DNA of 16,124 nt from an uncultured Ruminococcus sp. (GTDB lineage: Bacteria; Bacillota; Clostridia; Oscillospirales; Ruminococcaceae), in assembly GCA_947177375.1 (NCBI GenBank), contig CAMWUF010000004.1:1-16124 (forward strand), written 5' to 3'. Within the stretch, counting starts at the first letter, position 1. Every line of letters begins with the position of its first letter. Below, piece by piece: positions 7,489 to 14,909 of the stretch. The notes below the pieces were generated by a model, which was given only the letters and a program-made list of their open reading frames with translations, made no database searches and was not told the DNA's origin. A program made the position numbers and the translations under genes.

Positions 7489-8165
7489 AATAATACCTCT
7501 GCAATTTTTCTATCTTCGGGAGTTGTAATTTTAATATTTGTATAATCGCCAATTGTCATGTAAATTTTACCGCCAATCGATTCGATTAATTGGCAATCGT
7601 CTGTAAAATCTAAATTATGTTCTAAGGCAAAATCTACTGCTTCAAAGTAAAGCCTTTTTTTAAATACTTGCGGTGTTTGCGTGATATACAGCGAATTTCT
7701 TGGGGGTGTATCTGTAATTAAGCCATCATCTATGATTTTAATGGTATCTTTTACAGGAACACCCAGCGTTGCACCGCCGAAAATTCTTGCATCTTGAATG
7801 ACGTTTGCAATATGTTCTGATTTGACTAAAGGTCTTGCACCATCATGAATTGCAATATAGTTTGTCTGTTTAGAAACAAGTTTCAAGCCTTGTAATACAC
7901 TTTGCTGACGGGTTGCACCGCCCTCTGTCATGTGTGTTAATTTAGAAATATGCAATTGTTCAGCAGTTTCCTGAATTATCTGCATATTTTCAGATTTTGT
8001 TACAATAATAATTTCAGAAATATCATTACAGTTTTGAAATGCCTGCATACAGATTCCAATGACGTTACTTTTTGCTAAAGGCATTAAAATTTTATTAATT
8101 CCACCCATTCGGGAAGCGTTTCCTGCACAAACTAAAATAGCAGATGTGTCAGGGATTTTAGGCAT
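7485..8165 (-). CDS. ispD: 2-C-methyl-D-erythritol 4-phosphate cytidylyltransferase IspD
   Basis: IspD joins CTP and methylerythritol 4-phosphate to give CDP-ME, the step two before IspF. The 226-residue protein has the nucleotide-binding loop AILVCAGNASRMGG (9-22) with R19 and K25. It also has the IHDGARPLV signature, PVKDTIK, TQTPQVFKK and FTDDCQLIE. The loop has Cys-Ala-Gly-Asn-Ala where many family members have Ala-Ala-Gly-x-Gly, a mild variation that leaves the key Arg and Lys. The start is supported by AAGGACTGAT just upstream. It is the first gene downstream of a near-consensus promoter and probably leads an operon with ispF, the DUF3343 gene and the cysteine-desulfurase-like gene. Confidence 0.96.
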   Translation of the reverse strand: MPKIPDTSAILVCAGNASRMGGINKILMPLAKSNVIGICMQAFQNCNDISEIIIVTKSENMQIIQETAEQLHISKLTHMTEGGATRQQSVLQGLKLVSKQTNYIAIHDGARPLVKSEHIANVIQDARIFGGATLGVPVKDTIKIIDDGLITDTPPRNSLYITQTPQVFKKRLYFEAVDFALEHNLDFTDDCQLIESIGGKIYMTIGDYTNIKITTPEDRKIAEVLL

Positions 8166-8188
8166 AACTATCAGTCCTTAAATTTAAT

Positions 8189-8217
8189 TTATAATATATA
8201 GTTATAATATATTATAA
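8189..8217 (-). promoter_or_regulatory. A/T-only inverted repeat at the predicted ispD mRNA 5' end
   Basis: A perfect 10-bp inverted repeat of A and T only (8189-8198 with 8208-8217) has a 9-nt spacer. It begins where transcription from the ispD promoter should start, near 8215. The layout mirrors the cdaA leader, but pure A/T stems are weak and can arise by chance in such DNA. Confidence 0.35.
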
Positions 8218-8221
8218 GTAT

Positions 8222-8250
8222 AGTATAGCACAGTTAGTATGTGATGTCAA
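8222..8250 (-). promoter_or_regulatory. Sigma-A-type promoter of the ispD operon
   Basis: On the - strand a perfect -35 TTGACA (8250-8245) is followed after 17 nt by TATACT (8227-8222). It lies between the SpoVB-like gene and ispD. The strength of the match suggests steady, high expression of the MEP genes and those behind them. Confidence 0.85.
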
Positions 8251-8266
8251 GGCAAAAAATATTTGC

Positions 8267-9880
8267 TTATTTTTTATATTTTATAAGCTGATATAATTCT
8301 TTTTGGGAAGTTAAAAATAATACTAGTAAATAAATTAACACAGCACATAGAATTGCAACAAGAAAAGCAATTTTTTCATGGATATGTGCAGATAATCTGT
8401 CATAACATACCCATGCACCCCCTGCACATAGAATACCTCCCCAAAGTTGAGCGAATAAAGGCTTTATCATATGTAAAGAGTTATCAAATTGTTTTTCCAG
8501 ACAAATGATTGCCAATATAAAAATAACTGCATAACATAAACTTGTAGAAATAGATGCCCCAATTGTGCAGAATTTCGGAATTAAAATTAAATTACAAGCT
8601 AGTTTTATAATAATTCCAGATAACATAATTTTTACTGGTAAATTTTCTTTGCCAATTGCTTGTAATAAACTAAATACTGGAAATGTCAGGCATAAAAACA
8701 GCAATGCAGGTGCAAGCCACTGTAAACCAGCACTAGCAACGGCAATTTCAGCATCTCGTCCAGAAAATAAAAAATTTAAAATCGGCTTGGATAAAACAAA
8801 TATGCCACAGCTGGAAGGGATTGCAACGAGTCCCGTGAGTAATAAAACTTGTCTTGCATAGTCGCTTGCTAATTTTTTATTACCAGAAGACCATGCTTGT
8901 GCTGTACAGGGCAAAACGCCTTTGGCAAGCATATTTGTCAAAGAGGGAACAAGATTAAATACTGTGATAGATAATCCCATAAATGACCCATAAACAAAGG
9001 CTGATGCCTGATTGACTGGAATTTCTTGAGATAAACAGGCTTTTTGATAAAATAAATTGCTGTCTGTTGCAAGCATATTCTGAAAGCAACGCATAACAGT
9101 TAATAAATCTATGAAAGAAGTTAAATTTGTAACAAGTGCTGTCAATGCAGACGGGAGCATAATTTTAATTAAAATTTTTAATATTTTTTTACTAGATGGC
9201 GTAGGTTCATGACTTGTAACATTTTCTTTTTTATGCATAAGATTTTTGATTAACATGCAGAGATAGCCTGCCAGTGTAGAAACTGTTACGCCGATAACAG
9301 CGCCTAATGCACCCATACTTTCCTGACTGTAATTTTTTAAAACAGGCATATTTAAAAATAATTTGCAGAAATATAACCCACAGAATAATTTTGTCATTGC
9401 TTCAAGAGCCTGTGAAATTGCTGTTGGTGTCATACAGCATAAGCCCTCATAATAGCCACGTTCTACGGCTGTTAAACAGCAAAGCAATACAGCTGGTGTA
9501 ATTGCAAGGACTGCTGGATAGGCTTCTAAAGAACCTGAAGTTTTGATTGTGAAATATTTCGCAAATAACATTGCAAAGCCTGTACCAACAAATCCCATAA
9601 TGAAACATAAAATTCTAGCTACATGTTTGATTTTTAATGCACAGGCAAATTTTTTTTGTCCTGCAAAATCTGCTACTGGTCTGGCAACTGCTGTTGATAG
9701 TCCAGTCACTAAAATAGCATATAATGGTAAAAATAATCCGTAAGCACAACTGAAATAGCCCATGCCTGTACCTCCCAGCAAGGCAGTTAAAGGCAATTTA
9801 AACAATGCACCACAGATTTTGGCGAACAATGCAGAACATGTTAATAGTAACGAAGCCTGCAAAAAACTTTGTTTTTTCAT
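8267..9880 (-). CDS. SpoVB-like lipid-linked oligosaccharide flippase (MOP/PST family)
   Basis: This 537-residue membrane protein has about 14 predicted helices across its whole length. The N-terminus, with ALFAKICGALFKLPLTALLG followed by GMGYFSCAYGLF, matches SpoVB/polysaccharide-transporter members of the MOP flippase superfamily. So does the GYYEGLCCMTPTAISQALEA stretch. Such proteins move polyprenyl-diphosphate-linked sugars or lipid II across the membrane. I chose the ATG ending at 9880 because AAAGGAG lies at the right distance. The frame runs 26 residues further upstream, but that part is basic and reads through the intergenic region. The gene is divergent from the aminotransferase gene at 10054. 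No sporulation or polysaccharide gene adjoins it, so the cargo is open. It could act in sporulation cortex synthesis, wall synthesis or surface glycan export. I saw no confident promoter or terminator for it. Confidence 0.88.
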   Translation of the reverse strand: MKKQSFLQASLLLTCSALFAKICGALFKLPLTALLGGTGMGYFSCAYGLFLPLYAILVTGLSTAVARPVADFAGQKKFACALKIKHVARILCFIMGFVGTGFAMLFAKYFTIKTSGSLEAYPAVLAITPAVLLCCLTAVERGYYEGLCCMTPTAISQALEAMTKLFCGLYFCKLFLNMPVLKNYSQESMGALGAVIGVTVSTLAGYLCMLIKNLMHKKENVTSHEPTPSSKKILKILIKIMLPSALTALVTNLTSFIDLLTVMRCFQNMLATDSNLFYQKACLSQEIPVNQASAFVYGSFMGLSITVFNLVPSLTNMLAKGVLPCTAQAWSSGNKKLASDYARQVLLLTGLVAIPSSCGIFVLSKPILNFLFSGRDAEIAVASAGLQWLAPALLFLCLTFPVFSLLQAIGKENLPVKIMLSGIIIKLACNLILIPKFCTIGASISTSLCYAVIFILAIICLEKQFDNSLHMIKPLFAQLWGGILCAGGAWVCYDRLSAHIHEKIAFLVAILCAVLIYLLVLFLTSQKELYQLIKYKK

Positions 9881-9951
9881 GATAAAAACTCCTTTCAGTG
9901 AATTTCCAAAAAATTTTTTCCTAAATATCAGTTTTTTTTTCAAAATTTCTG

Positions 9952-9980
9952 TTGCCAAAATGAAAATTATTTGCTATAAT
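9952..9980 (+). promoter_or_regulatory. Sigma-A-type promoter of the aminotransferase-to-rqcP operon
   Basis: TTGCCA (9952-9957) and a perfect TATAAT (9975-9980) have a 17-nt spacer. Transcription should start near 9987 and give a leader of about 65 nt before the ATG at 10054. It is the only promoter I can see for the seven + strand genes that follow. Confidence 0.78.
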
Positions 9981-10053
9981 AGAAATGGACTTTGTAAAAT
10001 CATTTGCAGAGTGATGAAATTTTAAAAAAATTTAAAAAGAAAAGGATGAGTCT

Positions 10054-11247
10054 ATGCAGTATACGTTTTCTGAAAAAGTATCTCATTTGCAGGCATCTGC
10101 AATCCGTGAGATTCTGAAATTTACTTCTGTTCCAGGTGTGATTTCCTTTGCAGCAGGAAATCCAGCCCCTGAAGCGTTTCCAGTAGAAACAATTCGTGAA
10201 ATTTCTGCTGAAATTCTGGAAAAAGACCCGATTGCATTATTGCAATATGGTATTACAGAGGGGTATTTGCCATTGCGTGACCTGATGAAAAAACGCATGG
10301 AACTACAAGGAAATTTTAAACCTGACACGGAAGAATTAATTATCACATCAGGCGCACAACAAGTGATGGAACTTGCTTGTAAATCTCTTTGTAATGCAGG
10401 AGATACACTGATTTGTGAAGCACCTAGTTTTATTGGCTCACTGAATGCATTTAAATCTTATAATGTAAATTTAGTGGGTGTGCCACTAGATGAAGAAGGC
10501 ATGAATCCCGAATTATTAGAAGAAGCTTTAAAAGCCAATCCTAATACAAAGCTGATTTATTTAATCCCGAATTTTCAAAATCCAACAGGTAAGACAACAA
10601 GTTTTGCACGTCGTAAAGTATTATATGCATTGGCACAGAAATATAATACTATCATACTGGAAGATAATCCGTATGGAGATTTGCGGTTTGCTGGAGAAAA
10701 TGTCCCGACTATTAAAAGCTTAGATACAGATAATAGAGTTATCTATGCAGGAAGTTTTTCAAAAGTCTTATCTCCTGGTATTCGTGTTGGCTATGGAATT
10801 GCACCAAAAGAAATTATGGCTAAAATGGTTGTTTGTAAGCAGGTTTCTGATGTGCATACAAGTAATTATGGTCAGATGTTGGCTTATGAATTTATGCAAA
10901 AAGTGGATTTTGATGCCCATCTTGCAAATTTAAGAGCGATTTATCAGCAAAAAGCAGAAAGAATGCTATCAGGAATTGAAAATTATTTTTCTGATAAAAT
11001 TGCTTATACCCGTCCAGAAGGTGGTTTGTTCCTGTGGTGTACACTTCCTGAAGGCAGTGACATGACTGGTTTCTGTCAAAAAGCCGTACAGGAGTACAAA
11101 ATAGCAGTTGTTCCAGGGAATGCATTTATGGTATCTGAAAGTGATATCACTTATTCGTTCAGATTAAATTATTCCACACCAACAGATGATGCCATTGATA
11201 AAGGCATTGCAATATTAGGACAACTAACAAAAAATATGTTTGATTAA
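10054..11247 (+). CDS. PLP-dependent class I aminotransferase (2-aminoadipate/aromatic type)
   Basis: This 397-residue fold-type I aminotransferase belongs to the group that includes LysN-like, kynurenine/alpha-aminoadipate and MocR-related enzymes. Motifs are SFAAGNPAPEAFP at the N-terminus, YGITEGYLPLRDLM, TSGAQQVMEL for cofactor phosphate binding, PNFQNPTG, the EDNPYGDLRF strand, and the PLP lysine K237 in SFSKVLSPGIRVGYG. The last motif includes the Arg after the lysine. GLFLWCTLP and the substrate-carboxylate Arg in SFRLNYS near the C-terminus complete the set. There is no N-terminal GntR DNA-binding domain, so it is an enzyme and not a MocR regulator. AAAAGGATG precedes the ATG. The substrate cannot be told from sequence alone. 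Being first in an operon with trpS may hint at aromatic amino acids, but this is weak. Confidence 0.9.
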   Translation: MQYTFSEKVSHLQASAIREILKFTSVPGVISFAAGNPAPEAFPVETIREISAEILEKDPIALLQYGITEGYLPLRDLMKKRMELQGNFKPDTEELIITSGAQQVMELACKSLCNAGDTLICEAPSFIGSLNAFKSYNVNLVGVPLDEEGMNPELLEEALKANPNTKLIYLIPNFQNPTGKTTSFARRKVLYALAQKYNTIILEDNPYGDLRFAGENVPTIKSLDTDNRVIYAGSFSKVLSPGIRVGYGIAPKEIMAKMVVCKQVSDVHTSNYGQMLAYEFMQKVDFDAHLANLRAIYQQKAERMLSGIENYFSDKIAYTRPEGGLFLWCTLPEGSDMTGFCQKAVQEYKIAVVPGNAFMVSESDITYSFRLNYSTPTDDAIDKGIAILGQLTKNMFD

Positions 11248-11272
11248 AATTAACAAGAAAGGAATTGTTATT

Positions 11273-11812
11273 ATGGCAGTAGTAAGACGTTCACCTCTTG
11301 ACCCTTATCCGGTCACGCCAAATTATTTGGCAACCAGAAACAGTGCATTGCATATTCCGCCTGCACAGTTTTCTAACATGAAATTTAAATCCGATGAAGT
11401 ATATGGTATTATTATTGATATTCCTATGGGGCAGACTATCATGGTGACTATGGTATGCTTTATCAACGGTGCGGCAAATTTATATTTTAATAACGGCAGT
11501 GAATATACTGGTGCATCAACAAAATATAAATCTGTTGTACAGGCAGCAAGAAATCTTGTTGTAAATTCTAATCCATTGAAAAAAACTTGCAAGAGAACTT
11601 CACAGTTTCCACTTCCAGTTGCAGGAAAGCATTATATTTATATGCTTACTAAAAGAGGTACTTTCAGTACAGAAATTAATCCTCAGACAATTCATTCTGA
11701 TATAAAAGAAAAACGTGTGGTATATCATTTATATCAGCAAGTAATGGGAGCTTTAAGACTTGCACAACTTCGTGATGCAGAAAATTTACCAGAAAGCGGT
11801 AATCAAGCATGA
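11273..11812 (+). CDS. Conserved-looking protein of unknown function, 179 residues
   Basis: I cannot assign this protein to a named family. The start at 11273 has AAGAAAGGA upstream, and an in-frame ATG at 11240 lies inside the preceding gene. No signal peptide or membrane helix is visible, so it should be cytoplasmic. A Pro-rich N-terminus (SPLDPYPVTPN) precedes a region that looks alpha/beta. In order, it has a strand pair VYGIIIDIPMG and TIMVTMVCFING, a NLYFNNGSE turn, and a helix near SVVQAARNLVV. A basic patch NPLKKTCKRTS comes next, then strands with HYIYMLTKRG and a C-terminal helix with LYQQVMGALRLAQL. The stop overlaps the start of trpS by 4 nt, so it is translated with the synthetase. 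The pattern of a Gly-x-Ala-x-Leu-Tyr strand followed by a polar Gly turn recalls an uncharacterised bacterial family, but I cannot name it. Confidence 0.75.
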   Translation: MAVVRRSPLDPYPVTPNYLATRNSALHIPPAQFSNMKFKSDEVYGIIIDIPMGQTIMVTMVCFINGAANLYFNNGSEYTGASTKYKSVVQAARNLVVNSNPLKKTCKRTSQFPLPVAGKHYIYMLTKRGTFSTEINPQTIHSDIKEKRVVYHLYQQVMGALRLAQLRDAENLPESGNQA

Positions 11813-12816
11813 GTGAACAGAAAAAATTAATTTTCAGTGGAATTCAGCCAACGGGAACTTTTACGCTTGGGAATTATATTGGTGCAATTCGTAACTGGAA
11901 GCCTTTGCAGGACGAATATCGCTGCATTTACTGTGTGGTTGATGAACATGCACTCACAGTAAAAATAGACCCTGCAAAGCTAAGACAAAAAACTCTGGAA
12001 GCTTATGCACAGTTATTAGCTTGTGGCATTGATTTAGAAAAATCGCTGTTATTTATTCAAAGTCATGTGCCAACACATGCACAGTTATCATGGGTGTTGA
12101 ATTGCTCCACACAGTTTGGGGAATTATCCAGAATGACGCAATTCAAAGACAAAAGTCAAAAACACCCTGATGATGTCAATGCAGGTTTATTTGATTATCC
12201 TGTATTAATGGCAGCAGATATTCTGGTATATAATGCTGATTTAGTCCCTGTAGGAGCTGACCAGATGCAACATCTGGAGCTTGCAAGAACCATTGCAAGA
12301 AGATTTAACGGCAGGTATGGCGATGTATTCACAGTACCAGAGGGGTATATTTCTCCTATTGGTGCAAAAGTTATGTCTTTGCAAGAACCTACAAAAAAAA
12401 TGTCTAAATCTGACGAGAATCCAAATGCTGTTATTTTAATTCTTGATGATAAAGACACGATTATCAGAAAATGCAAACGTGCTGTCACAGACAGTGAAAC
12501 GGAAATCATTTTCCGTGAGGGCAAAGACGGAATTAATAATTTATTAACGATTTATTCTGCTGTGACTGGAATATCTATTGATGATGCTGTAAAAGAATTT
12601 GATGGTCAGGGATATGGCAAATTTAAACTTGCTGTTGGAGAAGCCGTTGCAGACCATCTTGCACCAGTGCGGGAAGAATATGCAAGATTAATCGCAGATA
12701 AAGCCTATTTAAAAGAATGTTACACCAGATGTGGCATAGAAGCATTGCGTTATTCGCAACGTGTGCTGAATAAAGTTTATCGCAAAATTGGCTTTGTTGC
12801 GTCTGAAATCAGGTGA
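11809..12816 (+). CDS. trpS: Tryptophanyl-tRNA synthetase
   Basis: This class I aminoacyl-tRNA synthetase charges tRNA-Trp. At 335 residues it has the usual bacterial length. The HIGH-like element is TLGN (19-22) in SGIQPTGTFTLGNYIGA, and the KMSKS loop is at 197-201. The Trp/ATP-pocket region LMAADILVYNADLVPVGADQMQHLELARTIARRFN is intact. It starts inside the stop of the unknown gene (ATGA) and ends 5 nt before mazG. Many Firmicute trpS genes sit behind a T-box leader. There is no room for one here, so tryptophan-dependent leader control of this copy is unlikely unless it acts at the operon start. Confidence 0.97.
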   Translation: MSEQKKLIFSGIQPTGTFTLGNYIGAIRNWKPLQDEYRCIYCVVDEHALTVKIDPAKLRQKTLEAYAQLLACGIDLEKSLLFIQSHVPTHAQLSWVLNCSTQFGELSRMTQFKDKSQKHPDDVNAGLFDYPVLMAADILVYNADLVPVGADQMQHLELARTIARRFNGRYGDVFTVPEGYISPIGAKVMSLQEPTKKMSKSDENPNAVILILDDKDTIIRKCKRAVTDSETEIIFREGKDGINNLLTIYSAVTGISIDDAVKEFDGQGYGKFKLAVGEAVADHLAPVREEYARLIADKAYLKECYTRCGIEALRYSQRVLNKVYRKIGFVASEIR

Positions 12817-12821
12817 ATATT

Positions 12822-13619
12822 ATGATAGACTATCCAGAAAAAAATAATTATAATATTCAAGATTTACGTGAAATTGTAAAAATTTTACGCAGTCCTGAGG
12901 GTTGCCCTTGGGATAAAGAACAGAATCATAGGTCTATTAGAAATGATTTTCTGGAAGAAGCCTATGAAGCTGTAGAAGCAATTGATTTGCTGGATATGCC
13001 TTTGCTGAGAGAAGAATTAGGCGATGTATTATTGCAGGTGGTGTTTCATTGTACCCTTGCAGAAGAAGAACAGGCATTTGATTTTGAAGCTGTTTGTGAT
13101 GAAATTTGTAGAAAATTAATCATTCGTCATCCGCATGTGTTTGGCAATGTCAAAGCTGAAACGACAGAAACTGTCTTGAAAAATTGGGACGAAATTAAGA
13201 AAAAAACCAAACAGCAAGAAAGCTATACTGATACGCTGAATAGTGTTGCCAAATCACTTCCAGCTTTGGCAAGAGCGCAAAAAATTGGCAAGCGTGCTGG
13301 TCGTGCTGGTATGGATTTTGAAAATTTTGAACAGGCATGTTCCTGTATTCAGTCAGAATATGATGAATTACAGTCTGCTATGCTGTCTGGAGATGCCATT
13401 CACATAGAAGAAGAATTAGGTGATTTATTATTTTCCTGTGTGAATACAGCAAGGCATTTAAATCTTGATGCGGAACAGGCTTTATCAAAAGCAACAGAAA
13501 AATTTATCAGACGTTTTGCTGTCACAGAAAAACTTGTCCAACAAGACGGAAAAAATATGCCTGATTTGCCGATTCAAGAATTAGATGATTACTGGAATCA
13601 GGCAAAACAAGAAAATTAA
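12822..13619 (+). CDS. mazG: MazG nucleoside triphosphate pyrophosphohydrolase
   Basis: MazG hydrolyses (d)NTPs to monophosphate and pyrophosphate and is linked to removal of damaged nucleotides and to stress-alarmone balance. The 265-residue protein has both MazG repeats. The first carries CPWDKEQ (28-34), the metal-binding EEAYE (45-49) and EELGD (64-68), and RHPHVFG. The second has the matching EEELGDLLFSCVNTARHL region near the C-terminus. The ATG at 12822 is preceded at 5 nt by AGGTGA, which overlaps the trpS stop. A GTG at 12813 also overlaps that stop but has no clear ribosome site. The protein lacks the methyltransferase-like domain fused in the YabN form of Bacillus. In many Firmicutes it sits close to HU and rqcP, as here. 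Confidence 0.95.
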   Translation: MIDYPEKNNYNIQDLREIVKILRSPEGCPWDKEQNHRSIRNDFLEEAYEAVEAIDLLDMPLLREELGDVLLQVVFHCTLAEEEQAFDFEAVCDEICRKLIIRHPHVFGNVKAETTETVLKNWDEIKKKTKQQESYTDTLNSVAKSLPALARAQKIGKRAGRAGMDFENFEQACSCIQSEYDELQSAMLSGDAIHIEEELGDLLFSCVNTARHLNLDAEQALSKATEKFIRRFAVTEKLVQQDGKNMPDLPIQELDDYWNQAKQEN

Positions 13620-13647
13620 TTATTTATTTTTACAGGAGGAGATTTTT

Positions 13648-13932
13648 ATGACAAAATCTGAGTTGATTACTTTGTACGCAAAGACAAGAGACCGCAAAAG
13701 AAAAGATGCGGAACAAGATGTAAATTTTATTTTTGATACTATTCGTGATGCTTTGGCAGACGGTGAAAAAGTTGTTCTGACTGGTTTCGGAACATTTGAT
13801 GTCAGAGAACGTAAGGAAAAACGTTGCCTGAATCCTCGTACAGGTGAACCAATTCAATTACCTGCTGGAAAAGCACCTGCTTTTAAATCTGGCAGAGGGT
13901 TAAAAGACGCTGTCAATCCCAAAAAGGACTGA
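13648..13932 (+). CDS. hup: HU family DNA-binding protein
   Basis: This is a histone-like nucleoid protein that binds and bends DNA as a dimer. At 94 residues it has the family length. The N-terminal helices (MTKSELITLYAK and the DVNFIFDTIRDAL region) are followed by GEKVVLTGFGTF, the DNA-binding arm with NPRTGEPIQLPAG, and the C-terminal FKSGRGLKDAVN helix. The arm has the RNPxTG-like motif as LNPRTGE, with Pro60 for intercalation. The first helix is unusually basic (KTRDRKRKDAE) compared with typical HU. A strong AGGAGGA site (13634-13640) precedes the ATG, consistent with high expression. It follows mazG after 28 nt and precedes the lipoprotein gene by 9 nt. Confidence 0.94.
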   Translation: MTKSELITLYAKTRDRKRKDAEQDVNFIFDTIRDALADGEKVVLTGFGTFDVRERKEKRCLNPRTGEPIQLPAGKAPAFKSGRGLKDAVNPKKD

Positions 13933-13941
13933 TTATCATCT

Positions 13942-14907
13942 ATGATGAATATCCTGAAAAAATCAATTATTTGTATCAGTTTCTGTTGTTCTGTCATTGT
14001 ATTTGCAACAGGGTGTGATGAGTTAGAGCCTCCAGATACGATAGAAGGAATTTTAAATATTCCATCTCCGCAACAGGAAACTGTAATAACAGAAACAGAA
14101 AAAAATATTTCAGATGAAAAAAATGATATGACTGAATATCAAAGTATTTTCTTTCAATTAGAATCCGAAACAGAAACAACACAGCTCCTTACACAGTCTG
14201 TTACAACAATAACAACAACAACTACAATTTCTGATACTACAGTTGTGACAATTCCAACAACAGAAACTGTTACAGAAATAGTTTCTGATGATAAATTTAA
14301 TTGGGAGCAAGCTTATCGAAAGTTTCTGGAACAAGCCAACTATGAAAAGGATTTTTCAGAAGATAGCAATCAACAAGATGTAAGGTTTTTGCTGTTATAT
14401 CTAAATGAAGATGACGTGCCAGAGCTGTTTATTCAGGCAACAAGCAAAGTGTATTTCTATACAATGCAAAATCAAAAAGTGGTATTTGTAGATAGTTTTT
14501 CTATCAGTTATTATACTTATGATTTTTATTATAGACCTTATCGAAATTGTATTTGTACATTGCAAGGCTCTGTTATGGGTGATGGTGCTTATTTGGATGT
14601 ATGGAAATATGAAACATCAACGTCTGAAAAAAGTGCTTTTGCCCGCAAAACAGAATATTGCTATCCTACAAGAGAGTACAGTTATGAAGCATATTCCAGC
14701 ATGGGTATGAATATTGATTTAGAGAAAGCTCCAATGCTGGATATTCATATGGATAGAGAACATAATTTAGGTAGTAGTTGGTTTACTGTACCTGCTATTT
14801 TTGATTTAGATGCAAATGTTTACCGTTATGAAATCACAGAAGAAAATTTAAATGCTATATTTGGTAAACAGGAAGAATCAGAAGATGAGGAGGACGAAGA
14901 AAATTAA
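13942..14907 (+). CDS. Threonine-rich lipoprotein of unknown function
   Basis: This 321-residue protein looks exported and lipid-anchored. A Lys-Lys N-terminus and a hydrophobic core end in FATGC, with the lipid-modified cysteine at C25. The usual Leu at -3 is Ala, so the lipobox is slightly atypical. A linker to about residue 115 is Thr/Ser/Glu-rich, most strongly at 76-111 with runs of Thr. A folded domain follows. It has a degenerate 'D-x-N-x-D-x-x-P-E-L' element (LNEDDVPELFI, 154-164), as seen in calcium-binding-like repeats of Firmicute lipoproteins, and many aromatic residues. The extreme C-terminus is very acidic (EESEDEEDEEN). The 9-nt gap to HU and 2-nt gap to rqcP place it inside the operon. 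It is not a usual member of that cluster. The start could also be the second Met at 13945. Confidence 0.8.
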   Translation: MMNILKKSIICISFCCSVIVFATGCDELEPPDTIEGILNIPSPQQETVITETEKNISDEKNDMTEYQSIFFQLESETETTQLLTQSVTTITTTTTISDTTVVTIPTTETVTEIVSDDKFNWEQAYRKFLEQANYEKDFSEDSNQQDVRFLLLYLNEDDVPELFIQATSKVYFYTMQNQKVVFVDSFSISYYTYDFYYRPYRNCICTLQGSVMGDGAYLDVWKYETSTSEKSAFARKTEYCYPTREYSYEAYSSMGMNIDLEKAPMLDIHMDREHNLGSSWFTVPAIFDLDANVYRYEITEENLNAIFGKQEESEDEEDEEN

Positions 14908-14909
14908 TT

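Noticed and set aside
8252..8270. A short GCAAA/TTTGC stem as a terminator of the SpoVB-like gene
   Set aside because: Only about 5 bp can pair and there is no GC-rich core, so it is too weak to call.
9881..9958. A 26-residue N-terminal extension of the SpoVB-like protein
   Set aside because: It is basic and reads through intergenic DNA containing the real ribosome site of the inner ATG. Family members begin near MKK followed by the first membrane helix.
9762..10025. An 87-residue open frame on the + strand
   Set aside because: It is antisense to the flippase N-terminus and runs across the promoter at 9952-9980. It has no family features.
12195..12524. A 109-residue open frame on the - strand
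   Set aside because: It is antisense to trpS, whose motifs run through the same stretch.
14168..14280. The repeated ACA-type codons as a DNA repeat or CRISPR-like array
   Set aside because: There are no spaced identical repeats. It is low-complexity Thr coding sequence in frame with the lipoprotein.
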